Assembly (NCBI GenBank): GCA_004335635.1
Contig: QAXH01005619.1
Location: forward strand, 1-64,000
DNA from: Chloromonas sp. AAM2
Lineage: Eukaryota > Chlorophyta > Chlorophyceae > Chlamydomonadales > Chlamydomonadaceae
DNA length: 64,000 nucleotides
Direction of reading: 5' to 3'
Shown: positions 51,843-62,627 of the stretch, in pieces
Layout of the letters: each line of letters begins with the position of its first letter
Position numbering within the stretch: the first letter of the stretch is position 1
The notes under the pieces: generated by a model
What the model was told of the DNA's origin: nothing
Databases searched by the model: none
Seen by the model: the letters and a program-made list of their open reading frames with translations, nothing else
Translations under genes and position numbers: made by a program

Positions 51843-53136
51843 CTGGGCTAGGGCACGATGTGTTTTGTGCAAGCGAAAGACACGGGTTGTTGAAAGCTGC
51901 ACAAGTGTTGTACTACGCAAGAGCTTACGCAGTCCTTAACTGAATGGTGATCGCTCACACGATGCTCGGCGGGAAAAGCGGGGGCCGGCAAAAGTACGAC
52001 AAAACGGGTACGACGGATTTTGAACAGAAAGACAGATGCCGGCCAGGAAGCTGGTCTTGCCCAGAGAACCACGCCTGCTGAACCTGTTGGGTCCGGTTCA
52101 TCGCGTCTCCAGGAGCTTACATGTATGGGTAGACTGCCTTCTCAACACCAAATTCAGGCCAAAAACAGCTTAATATTCACAGAGTACGAACCTTCAAGCA
52201 AGTGAAGTGCTGCCCGTCCGAGCTGTAACCAATAATTCCCCGGCAACCCATCTCTTGAACACCATGCAACGAGTAAAGGTGAGAGGGGAAGCTCTAACAG
52301 AAAGGAACGAATGATGAGGAAATCAGATCCGAGGCCATGTGGCACACCTGGGAAAACTTTCGCACATCAAGAAAATGAGATGAGGAGAAGAAAAGGTATG
52401 CAACAAGGGAGCAACAAAGAATTGAAAGGAAGGACAGAAACTTGTACTGGCTATTACGCTGTACGAGGCAGCCAGCTCAGAGGCCTGTAACAGTCGTTTC
52501 GTATGCCACCATGCACTTTATCCAGCATGCAACCTGCCAGCTTCAACAGGCGCGAGGCTAGAGGGCACAGTCACCAGGTTCAAAGGCTTCAGACACTAAC
52601 GTGATGTATCCTTCGTTGTGACGGATGTATGGATACATTTTGTATGACACATTTTGTGGATGCCAATCAGCACAATACTGAACGATTTGCACATGTTTTC
52701 AGGCCCCTTTTCTGAGTCTAACAAGGTATGCGGACAGGATAGCACCTCAAGGGGTTGACCACCACCACTACTATCCGGGTGTGTCGCAATCCCCTTCACA
52801 TGTAGGTTGGACGGGTTGGAATCCCTTTCCTCGTGTGAACTCAAGACATAGTTATCTGCCCCATCTCTGCATTTTATGTTTGGGGGTCGATGCACCGCCT
52901 CAAGCCGTGCTGGCAGTCGGTCGCTTGTCAATGTCAAAGATATACACCTGCAAGCACAGACAGAGGTTACAGGCTCTTGACCCTCGAACTCTTGAAAGTG
53001 TGCTATAACCTCACAACGTGACAACTCCTGACGTCGAAAAAGGTCTGCAGGCGGCCGGCCACCACAGGCATTCCGCAGGTCGCCAGTTCCTTAGCAAGCA
53101 CCCTGTGGCCAGCCCTGACCTGCTGGCGCTGCACAA
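51843..53136. other. Region between the STPG-like gene and GGH-B
   Basis: The 5' exon or exons and promoter of the STPG-like gene should lie here but could not be identified. A near full-length S1 repeat covers 52589-52832. No other exon-like frame was recognised. Confidence 0.4.
52589..52832 (+). mobile_element. Dispersed repeat family S1, near full-length copy
   Basis: About 240 bp matching 32009-32221 in the same orientation, from ACACTAACGTGATGTATCC to GGGTTGGAATCCC, with small insertions. Confidence 0.75.
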
Positions 53137-56100
53137 CTAGGGGTGACCTACATATGGGTAGAATTCCTTCTTCCGCCGAATTCCCACCTGCTCGAAAGGC
53201 AGCTCTCTGTCGCCCCCATGGTCACTCCGCTTGCCCATGTAGTGCGGGCGCCAGTTGTAGATGAGAGCATCGTCCTCCCGCCCAGCTGACCGGCCCCTGC
53301 GGCACCAACAGCACTTGTTCATGATTGTGTTCTTGACAGCGAAAACAGAGGAAGCCTTGCAATCGGTTGTAGCGTGCACACAGGCACTAGTATGCTAGAC
53401 AACACTACTCAGGCATGCGCCCTGCGGCAGGTTTGACCGAGCCTTGGCTGACCAGCTGGTCATTGGTCAGCCAACACCCCCAGGTGTAGGGATAAGGCAA
53501 GTACAAGATCGTACAAAGGTACCGGTCAATTACTGCATCTGTCTGGAGGGGGCTTGCATCATAAGACTTGTGATTCACTTTTGATTGGGCTCAACATGGC
53601 GAAAGCAGAGGAGGCCATTGCCAGCAGTGGAGTCCAGAGGAACAAGCCGCTGCTCACTTGTGGGCGTTCTTCCTGGCCAGCGCGACGAAGCCCGCTGCCA
53701 TGTGGTAGGCCGCGTCCGTTGCCTCCCGCGTGTGGGGCAGCGCCAGGCCCTCTGTCCACTCGTAGGGAACCTTCTCTAGGTGGAAGGCAAGGCCTGACAA
53801 CAAGGCACGATGCAGGGGTAAGAAGGAAGGCGCACAAGCTACGCGTACGGCTTCAGTCCAAGAAACAGTACCGCGAAATTGTGCACCCTGCCTGCTGCCA
53901 AAAAGCCAAGATGTGTCACCAGGCGGTGAAATCCTCAACCGCGAACCGCCTGCTCACGTGCCCCAAGGTGCCCTGCCTGCCTACCTCACTCTACCCCTAG
54001 ATACCACATGAGTCCCTTTAGCCAAATGCAAATATATAGCTGTTAATCATGTGTGTTCCTCAAGCTTAATGCATGTGATGATCAATAGCTGTGATGCATG
54101 TGCGCACCAGAGTCTGGTAGCTGGAACTTCTGCAGTTGGTTGCTGTGCCCGCCTGCAAGCTGCTGTTGCCCGAATAGTCAGAGACCCGTTTTTCTCTGAA
54201 TCCACTGCATTTACTGGATTGACTGGATTTACTGGATTGACTGGATTTACTGGAGTGATCTGCCCGTGACCCACCCATGACTGGGTAGTCCTTTGCCTCA
54301 ATCATGGAGATGTAGGTCTTGTTGTCCCGGTCCATCGTGCGGGCAAGCACAGTGAAGGTCTCGCCCAGGGCCGGGTAGCGCTCAAGCGAGGCGTCAACCA
54401 GGCCTGGAAGATCGTCATCACAATCCAACAAGCACCCTCTTGATGTCTGTGTGCAGTGCTGACTTCACCTGCTTTTCTCTCTGCACGTGAGTACTCAAAA
54501 GTAGTATCCAATTCATTTACCCTTCAGTACCCTTTCAAGCTGGGAAGCACTGATCATGGGCACGAGCAGCTTGGAACCAGCAAGGACTGACCCTTCAGTA
54601 CCCTTTCAAACTGGGAAGCACTGATCATGAGCACGAGCAGCTTGTAACCAGCAAGGACTGACCCTTCAGGAACACTTGCATGCTGATGCGAATTCGGAGG
54701 GCTGAGTTTGAGTTGGCCGCTTACCGTAGTAGTGGTTGTGCATTGCAATGGGCAGTTGCTGCAGGTTGTCGGTTACCCACGTGGGCACATGGGCGAGCAT
54801 GCGGCTGTGCTGTGCCTCATCAGTCCATGTGACATGCGTGGGGTGGTTGTGGGCATTCACGCTGCGACCACAGAATGGAAAATAGTGCAGGTTGTTCTTG
54901 GTTCACAGAAGACCCGACGTTGATGAGTCAGTGTCTGTGACTGTGAATAGAATGAGGGGTCAAGGACAGGACAGAAGCGTCTCAACACTGATCTGTAGAT
55001 GGCGAAGAGAAGTCTCTGACTTGCAAACCAGCGTGGGTCCTTGGCACCCAAGAAACAACACGCTACCCATGTAAGGAGTGGTACATGGAACATGTAAGCT
55101 ACGGTAGCTACTTGCCCGTGGGACTGTCGATGTGACTGGTTGCGACAGACCACTGGGGTGCGAGGCGGGTCACTTCGGACATTCTTGGAATTGCCGGTAA
55201 GGAGTTGTACATCAGGTTTCGCAGCACTCACGGTTCCAGCGCGTACTGATCACGTGATATCAGGGTCACCAGCAGCTGCAGCCCCAGGCACGTACCCAAC
55301 ACCTGCGAGGATTCACGGACAGGTATAAGCGTGTGTAGAGCAGGCACTGTGCGGCTGCAACCTGTTGTTTGCAAGCAAACGCTTGTGGCTGACTGTATGG
55401 GCGTTGTTACGATACAATGTCAGAGCCCAGCCATCCCTCGATGATTGACAAAGCCATTCCCGCAAAGGGTGGCCACCACCACTACTACTATCTCGATGTG
55501 TCATAAGTCGCTTTACACGGGCTTGATACCCTTGTGCACCAGAGCTAGTACATCATCTGGACTGGACTGACTTGTAAATCTGAATCATGGGACTGACCAT
55601 GACTGCGTGAGATGAAAACGTACAGTGGGCCCCACACATGCCCTAGCCTGGTGTGTTCCTAATCCAAGTCACCTAGGCGCCAGACTCGAGGCACGCACAT
55701 GTGTGTGAGCGTCTAGCCCGGCTGTTGCAGCCTGCCATGCCCAGGTGTCAGCCCTGCCTGACCTCTTCTTGTCTTGCCTTGTTACCTCATTATCTTATCT
55801 TGCTACTATGCTGTCTGCAACGAAGGTTAGACCTACAGGGACCGAGGCTGGGAAAGGACCAGGGAAGGAGGCTGATGAAAACAAGTCCTCATGGGGGCTG
55901 GGACCGCCCGGCCTGACATGCGCCCACTGCCGTCCCATTTCTTCCTTTTTTTCTTTTGTATGCTGTCTTGCCTGTCTTACCGGGAATACAGTGCCTTGAT
56001 TGTTGGCCTCAATGGCTAGATCGTAGAACATCTCGGCTGTTTTGAACCACGTGGTGGTGGTTTTCAGCGGGTAGTTGCCACCGGGAAACACCACACCGTT

Positions 56101-58443
56101 GCACATGTGGAACCTGAGGCGCCAGGAGGACGTGTTAACAGGAGAAACGCTTGATGGCAAGGATGGTGCCAGCAGTGGAGGTCTAACAATCAGGAGTGCC
56201 CTGTTGTACGGCATGTACTGAGCTTCGTCATACCATACAAAGGCAAGATGCATTTCATGTGCATCCGTTTGTTCTGGTCAGTTCTCCCATATGAACAAGC
56301 ATCAAGATTTGCCATCCTCAAGTGAGATCCCCGGAAGCGTTTTCCTGGGAAGCTGTCCGGAAGCTGAGTCAGCACATCACCTTCGAGTCCAAATCGCACC
56401 TACCCAGGCAGGCGAATACACCCACAGTGTTTTCCTGACACACACAGTGTGGCCACAGTGCCGGTGAGAACCACGCTCAGCAAATCGCGACCCCAGGTGG
56501 ACACTTGCTCCCCACAACGGGCACTTACAACACCGGTTCCAGTGGTACTCCCAGGAATTGTCCCAGAACTGGCAAACATCTTTTTTTGAACACACTTGGG
56601 CAGGTTGGCGGCAAGAAAGCAACCCTGGTGCAGCAACTGCCAAAGCGGATACCCACATTTCCTTGATCTCCTTCTCACTCATGTCATACAACACGGGTGC
56701 CACGCGTGCCCCAGCTGACTCCAGCCACTTGACGTAGCCGGCTGACAGGTAAGACTCGCCCGGTCCAGCCAGGTCACCGGGCTGCGAGCACACAGCCAAA
56801 CAATTTTATCTGTACTGGAGCCGGCATCACTCGGTCAAACTGTACTGAATTGTACTCGACAGCTGCTGTGGTAAGCCACATCATTCGAACAATTGTGACT
56901 TGTGAGGTGCTGTAGTGGTCTGTGTTGCAGCTCGCCATTCCCAATATTGACTTTTCCCTGGGTGTCAGCTGTGACTGGAGCTGTTTAAGCTGACCGGATA
57001 ATCATTAGCTGAATAATGCATTCGCCGCATCCAGAGTCGCCTGTGGCTGGCACATGGGTAACACCACTTTTCCAGGGTCTGGAAACTCGCGTTTAGTATC
57101 GGCTTTGCGACTACCGAGCCGATCTGAATAATTCAGAGAGTCGACAACAAGCTCGTCGATGTACTGTGAAAGTGAAAAGCCTCATTTCGTCCGTTGGGAC
57201 ATCACGCCATTGTTGCGTTCCGTGGCTTTCTCCGACATTGGCCCACCAAGCGCCCACCACCAGAAACTGAGCTACAACAACCCGGAACGCGTGAATGCGG
57301 CGAGGATGGTAGAAGTCGTCCAAAGCATCCGGGCAGCGCGCTAGGGTAATTACAGGGTTCAACTTGTATTTCGGCAGCATACCAGGGCGTCACACAGGCA
57401 TTGGATGCAGCTGAACATAAGTATGTAAAGAGCACAATGCCTCCGAAGCTAATCCCATGGCATTACTTGTTGCAAGCTATCCGACAAGCTGTTCGGCACC
57501 TCAATTGGTGGCCGGGACCAGCAAATATATAGTTGATGAAGGTCATGGTTGGCAGATTGTGGCCCGCGGTGCTTTCGGTCTGGTCTCACTTAACCAGTGT
57601 GGGGAAGGTCTGCGAAGGTTCACCCTTCTAGCTTCAATGGTCTCATTTAAAAAACGCCAAGTGCTCGACAATCAGCGATGTAGCTACCGATCTCTAGTTC
57701 ACGACAGGCACTCGTTGCAGCGGCACCGCATTGGATTTGACATGTGTCTAGTGAATAATGTTGTGTTTACCCCGTGGTCGTTTATTGACGTGCTGATTGA
57801 GAACATGCTGGTGACCAACCTGACTTAGAAAGGCAGATGTTGCCCCTGACCCCTGAAGTGTACAGCACTGTTGCTGTTACCTGTGTGAGGATGCATATGA
57901 TGGGTCGGTTTGTCAGGTCTGGCTCGTCGTCTGTCCCTGTTTCAGCGCTGTATTGAAGCACCTGAGGCAAGACACGTGCATGCAAGTACACAGGCTTGTG
58001 TAGTCTACATCCAGAGGTAATTCGCATGAGCGGGAGGCGGGAGCAGCATCAACATTAACTCAGTGTGCGCGTGGACCTTCGGTCAACTATGGGGGTTGCA
58101 AGAACCAGCCGAAACAGCGCGGTGATCAACTGCCAACTGGCTACTATCACCATGCGATGGCATGCTGCGATGGCACGCTATCTGAATGGTACGCATCTTG
58201 GGAATCATCCAAAGTCATTGACATCGCATCTGACTCACACCTTTGCTTCTCCTTGCGTTGTGATAGACTGATCGAGCCTGCGCGAGACTCCGATGCAACA
58301 GCGATAAGGTCAGTGCTGGTGGGCTGCCAACGAGCAGTGGTGGGCAGAAAATGGCGGTGACATCGCTGCACTCGCCTGATGCATAGAGACAAGTTCAGCT
58401 GTACCAGGAATGCCACCATCAAGAAAAGCCTGTGGCACCCCAT
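53137..58443 (-). CDS. GGH: Gamma-glutamyl hydrolase, copy B
   Basis: Eight exons join in phase to 323 aa: 57961-57881, 56781-56657, 56113-55981, 55302-55232, 54861-54725, 54403-54275, 53793-53658 and 53296-53137. A signal-peptide-like first exon begins at 58443 (MGCHRLFLMVAFLVQLNLSL). Marks: LTNRPIICILTQ; GYVKWLESAGARVAPVLYD; CNGVVFPGGN; LGTCLGLQLL with the nucleophile Cys; MHNHYYG; AFHLEKVPYEW with the catalytic His. Around that His, copy A and most family members read WHPEK, whereas B reads FHLEK. His and Glu are kept, so it may still be active. The first exon does not join in phase with 57961, as in copy A, so a small exon may be missing. It shares the intron after ILTQ with copy A but lacks or adds several others. 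Head-to-head with the glycine-zipper gene, about 210 bp apart. Confidence 0.88.
54195..54260. repeat. Short tandem array of ACTGGATT-type units
   Basis: Alternating ACTGGATTGACTGG and ATTTACTGG units in the GGH-B intron 54274-53794. Confidence 0.85.
54520..54669. repeat. 71-bp tandem duplication in a GGH-B intron
   Basis: Two copies of a unit starting CCCTTCAGTACCCTTTCAA and ending AACCAGCAAGGACTGA, with a few substitutions, plus the start of a third. Confidence 0.9.
56525..56590 (+). repeat. Dispersed repeat family S3
   Basis: It contains CGGTTCCAGTGG, TGTCCCAGAACTGGCAAAC and a T7 run, in the GGH-B intron 56656-56114. Confidence 0.65.
57594..57640 (+). repeat. Copy of the head of the 13660-13919 element
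   Basis: AACCAGTGTGGGGAAGGTCT and GCGAAGGTTCACCCTTCTAG recur from 13671-13722. Confidence 0.8.
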
Positions 58444-58653
58444 GTTATCGTACGGCGCGTGACCACTATCCCAGACACAGGAATCGCCAATACGACAACC
58501 TTACAGTGGATTCCAAGTGCTGCTTGCAGAAGCAGTCTCTGCAAAACAGGCTTGTAGGGTTGTTTGCACGTTTCTATGGTCGTGACGTCACCCATGAGTG
58601 AACTACATGGTGAGCACCACCAAATCCGAGGTAGTTGATTATTCTGAAACTCG
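58444..58653. promoter_or_regulatory. Short divergent intergenic region, GGH-B and glycine-zipper gene
   Basis: About 210 bp between two starts on opposite strands, so any promoter is probably shared. No motif is identified. Confidence 0.35.
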
Positions 58654-60534
58654 ATGCTGTCAACACCACTTCAGACAGTTCATCCCACACGCTCTACATT
58701 GCTGCCCGGGCCCGTAACGCAGCGTTCTGTGGGTGTCCGACGCCTGCGCGGCATTGCATCACAGATGAACGAGCGGAGTGGTAACGACGAAGACGCAAAG
58801 CGGATCGATAGCGAGCACAAGGAGGCCATTAATAACTACTTGAAAGGAAACGTGGTTGAGGTGAGCGTTCACTGGGGTTCACTGGGGTTTGGTCCCGTCA
58901 TACGCCAAAAGCCTAACCTATTCTTTGAACCGCATCTCACCGTCAAACACGCTCATTTATGTTTTCCTGTCATCAATTGCATAGTTGTGCACATGACACT
59001 CAGCACACAAGCATGCACCAGGCATGCCGGGCAGGGCAAGTCCGTTTGGCAGCACTGGCTCATTCCTGCCATTGCTCATCCCTAGCAAGCTCACGGTCGC
59101 AGAGCACGGCATGCTCAAGCCACCACAACAGGCGCGTAGCTCAGTCGCCTAATAGCAGGGTCAGCTTATGGTGGCGACAACACATAGTTACAAACGCATG
59201 TTGCTTGTTCCATGTGCACAGATAGAGGAAGAGAATGAGGGCGACGTCAGGCCAGGAGCTGGCAAGCTGAAAGTGCTGGCTGGAGCGGGAGGGGCGCTAG
59301 CCGGCGGCGCGCTGGCAGGGGTGGCCATAGCGGCAGCAGGTGGGCACGTGTTGATTACATCAAGAAACCGTCAGAGGACACGAGACCGCAAGGGGTGTGT
59401 ACCACCCTGACCGACCCTGAGCAAGGAAGAAGGAAAAAGGCACGAAGAACGGCAGAAAGGAAGATAACCGACTGCGGAAAAAGGAAGAAGGAAAAAGGCA
59501 CAAAGAACGGCAGAAAGGAAGATAACCGACTGCGGAAAACCGAGAAACCAGGGAACGGAACATAGAAGGCACATGCAAAGGGCACATGGGTGGAAGTACA
59601 TAGGAAAACAGTCAGAGGGGTGGGCATTCAGGTCAACGGGGTCCCATGGGTATGAGTTGATGTCGAGCCTGGCTTGCTGGGTCGGGCTGGGCTTGGGGCA
59701 GGGGGCGGTTTGGCCGTGGTGACAGCTGGCCGGCGGTTGCACACGGAACCAGTCTGCACGTTTGAAGCTGTGATGGGCCAATCAGTCAGAGGCCAGGGCC
59801 AGTTCTTGGGTGCAGCCTGGCCAGCTGCTTTACCTGTGAAAGCCTCTGCCTGGCCTTGCTGCCGCCCACCGCAGGCCTGCCGCTTGCGACTGTAGGCACG
59901 GGAGCGGCGGTTATGGGCGCCGTGGCGGGGGCAGCCGCGGGGCTAGCGGTCACCAAGGAATGGGTGCGGGGCGAGAACATCAACGCGGTAGGTGGGCAGA
60001 GGTGTTGGCTGGGGAGAACACGGCGCGGGCAGGCCGAACGGATCACACTTGAGACGTGATTCAGCTGTGGTGGCGTGCTACGGTGATTGGGAAATATTGC
60101 GAACTAGTTTGCCGGCGCGCTTGCTTCATCACTTATGCAAAGCAACCAGTCAAGAGTTTGTCTTTGCTCTCCAACAGGCATCCTAGGAAATCCAACGGAA
60201 GGTCATCTGTCCCTGTCTGCAGGCCATGGAGTTTGATCAAGCACGTCAGCCGTCCGCTGAACAGGACGAAGCCACTTGCAACGAGGCAGGTGCCAACACA
60301 CTGCAGGTGGGATACGTGATGATGCGTTGCTGGTCACGTGCTGGGGCTGGTCACATGCTGGGGCACTGGTACAGTGACAAGCACGCATGCTTCAACGAAC
60401 ACATGTTTAACACTAATGGCTCTTAGATCCATTTTTCTTTTCTTACGTTGAGACTGGTTCTGTCCTTCTACACACCGGGCTTGTTGTATATGTAGCAATC
60501 ACAAGCTGCCAGTGTCTTGGTGTCTCAGTGGTAC

Positions 60535-60579
<45 letters not shown>

Positions 60580-60732
60580 GCGGGTGAAGGTGCAGAGGCT
60601 GATGAGGCCCCGGCTCGTGTCTTCGCAGTGGGCCGCCACCACCACCACCACTCACCCGTTAGGCACGGCAAGGCCCAGGAGCCAGCAGGCAGTCAGGAAG
60701 GAAAGGAAGAAAAAGACAAGAAGAAGATGTGA
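58654..60732 (+). CDS. Predicted glycine-zipper membrane protein of unknown function
   Basis: Five exons join in phase to 224 aa: 58654-58860, 59222-59339, 59875-59987, 60223-60306 and 60580-60732. Residues 1-37 are Arg/Ser/Leu-rich without acids, like an organelle transit peptide. An acidic stretch follows (ERSGNDEDAKRIDSEHKEA). Two Gly/Ala-rich hydrophobic segments lie about residues 83-108 and 109-132 (GALAGGALAGVAIAAAG, then GTGAAVMGAVAGAAAGLAV); small residues every fourth position suggest packed membrane helices. The C-terminus has a His run (GRHHHHHSP) and ends EKDKKKM. No family is recognised; chloroplast or mitochondrial inner-membrane location is a guess. A (GT)n tract runs into the last acceptor at 60577. 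Codon use and phase support a real gene. Confidence 0.62.
59424..59540. repeat. 57-bp tandem duplication in the glycine-zipper gene intron 2
   Basis: Two copies of a purine-rich unit containing GGAAGAAGGAAAAAGGCAC and GAAAGGAAGATAACCGACTG. Confidence 0.9.
60538..60577. repeat. (GT)n microsatellite at a splice acceptor
   Basis: About 19 GT units run directly into the CAG that precedes the last exon of the glycine-zipper gene. Confidence 0.95.
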
Positions 60733-62627
60733 GCAGGCTTGCAGGCCTTGTTCTTTGATCAAGTTTGTGCCGGACTGACCAATCAAGTCGGACCATCTGA
60801 CTTTTCATGACAAGCTGGCAACATACTCTGTAGATACTGTATACATAACCGTTGACGAGGTTAGACTGTTCGCGCCAGGCCAGGCCACGCCAGGCCATGT
60901 GCTGAGCCACGAATTCACTGATAACAGGCTGGATGCCGTTGCTGTGAGAATTCCAGTGGGTTAGCTGTGATAGTGACATGAATCTTGCACGTTGACAGCA
61001 AGCATGTGCAGAATCCTGCCGCTATAGACTGAAATCGAATTGTTGCGTACATTGTTGCGGTTGTTGTGATACAGGGCATTGTAAAATTGTTCTGGTGCTG
61101 GTGACATGTTACGAACAGCTGCGCATGGTAACTACAATGCAGCACAACTGTAAGGCAAGCAGTCGCCACAAAAAAGGCCCACCTTGCTCCAAAGTTGCCG
61201 TGCTCTGGCCCATTCCACACTGGGATTCGCTGCTGTACATGTGCTCCTTTTACTTTAGCATTACATGGTGTACAAGCCAAAAATTACAGCAATACTTCAT
61301 ACCGATAATTTAAGTCAGGTCGTGGAGCAACTACAACCGCACGACTAGTTTCACACGAGGGGAGAGATTCCAACCCGTCCAACCTACATGTGAATGCGAC
61401 ACACCAGGATAGTAATGGTGTTGGTCAACCCCTCGAGGTGCTATCATGCGGAACGGTTCTTAATCAAACATCCTGTATTGGAGCCCAAACTCGCTCCATT
61501 TAGCATACAGTGCTCCATCACAACTGGAGCCTCTAGCAAACCAAGTTGCATCACCACGTCTGCTGAGGTGCCATGAAAATTGTTCAGCATACAAGCCCCA
61601 TCAAGTCGAGAAACAAGCTTGTTGTGCCGACCGCCTGCCTGACGGACCCAAGCATGCATGGGGGGAACACGGCCGGCTTCATGCAATTTTGGGTCAAGCG
61701 ACCTAACACAGGCACAGTGGGAGGAGTACACTTTCAAAAGAATGACAAGCGTTGCTACCTTTGGTTACTCTTTAGTCTTCCTAACAGCATCCCATGGTCG
61801 GCGACGTTGTTGCCTTTGAACTTTCAGTCTGATGCTGGGAGGACGTGAATGGCAGATGAAAGGAAAGGTGGTATGAGTGGTATGTGTTCTCACAACCGGT
61901 TGTATGCCTAATCGTTCGGAGCGTTTTAGTATGCGTTTTGTGTACTTGTACTGATGCCAGATAAGTGGAGCTTGAAAAGGAGTCGTGTGTACGCCATCTA
62001 GTGCATCCTGAGACGTTCTGTGCAAGCACTTGACCAGTCTTCTTGGGCTTGCCTTGCTGGCATGAAGGGTGCGTCGATGTGCTCCAGCATGCTTCGACGT
62101 GCTCCAACATGCCGGCCATGGGCCTGCTCTATGTTGTGTGCACACCCAGTTTTCCCGCCCGTTGCCCACGTGCCCCATGTGCCTGTATGTGCAGGCTGTC
62201 ACCATGTCACAAGAGGGGAGGGATTCCAACCCGTCTGTACTACTGGACTTGCGCTGTGATAGACTGATCGAGGAAGTAGATGCACAACAGATCTCGCGCA
62301 TGTTTGTCCCAGATATGGCAAACTTGTTTTTGGTCATCTGTGTTACAATTATCGCACAAGCAGTCAAGACCCACAACGACTCAACTCTCTCCCATATCTC
62401 TCCCACCACAACGAAATGGCATGCTGTTTGTCCCTTCCGCCCTCTCAATTCACTACTTGTGCTTTACGCCTCACTCCAACCTGACGTTAGATACGCTTAG
62501 TTCAACATGGAACGCATTCAGGCATGGACGCATGTGCGAGATTGCAGTGAAGCAGGGTGCTTGCATGCCACCTCCCACGTTGTGCCTGGCGAAACGTGAC
62601 TGTGCAGCTGCACTAGTCACTGTCCTT
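60733..62627. other. Intergenic region between the glycine-zipper gene and the desiccation-related gene
   Basis: Convergent gene ends. It contains an S1 copy (61351-61449), part of another (about 62210-62240) and an S3 core (62298-62335). Opposite open frames at 61444-61850 show no domain. Nothing gene-like was recognised. Confidence 0.4.
61351..61449 (-). repeat. Dispersed repeat family S1, inverted copy
   Basis: It reads GAGAGATTCCAACCCGTCC, AACCTACATGTGAA and CAACCCCTCGAGGTGCTATC, the reverse complement of the S1 consensus end. Confidence 0.7.
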
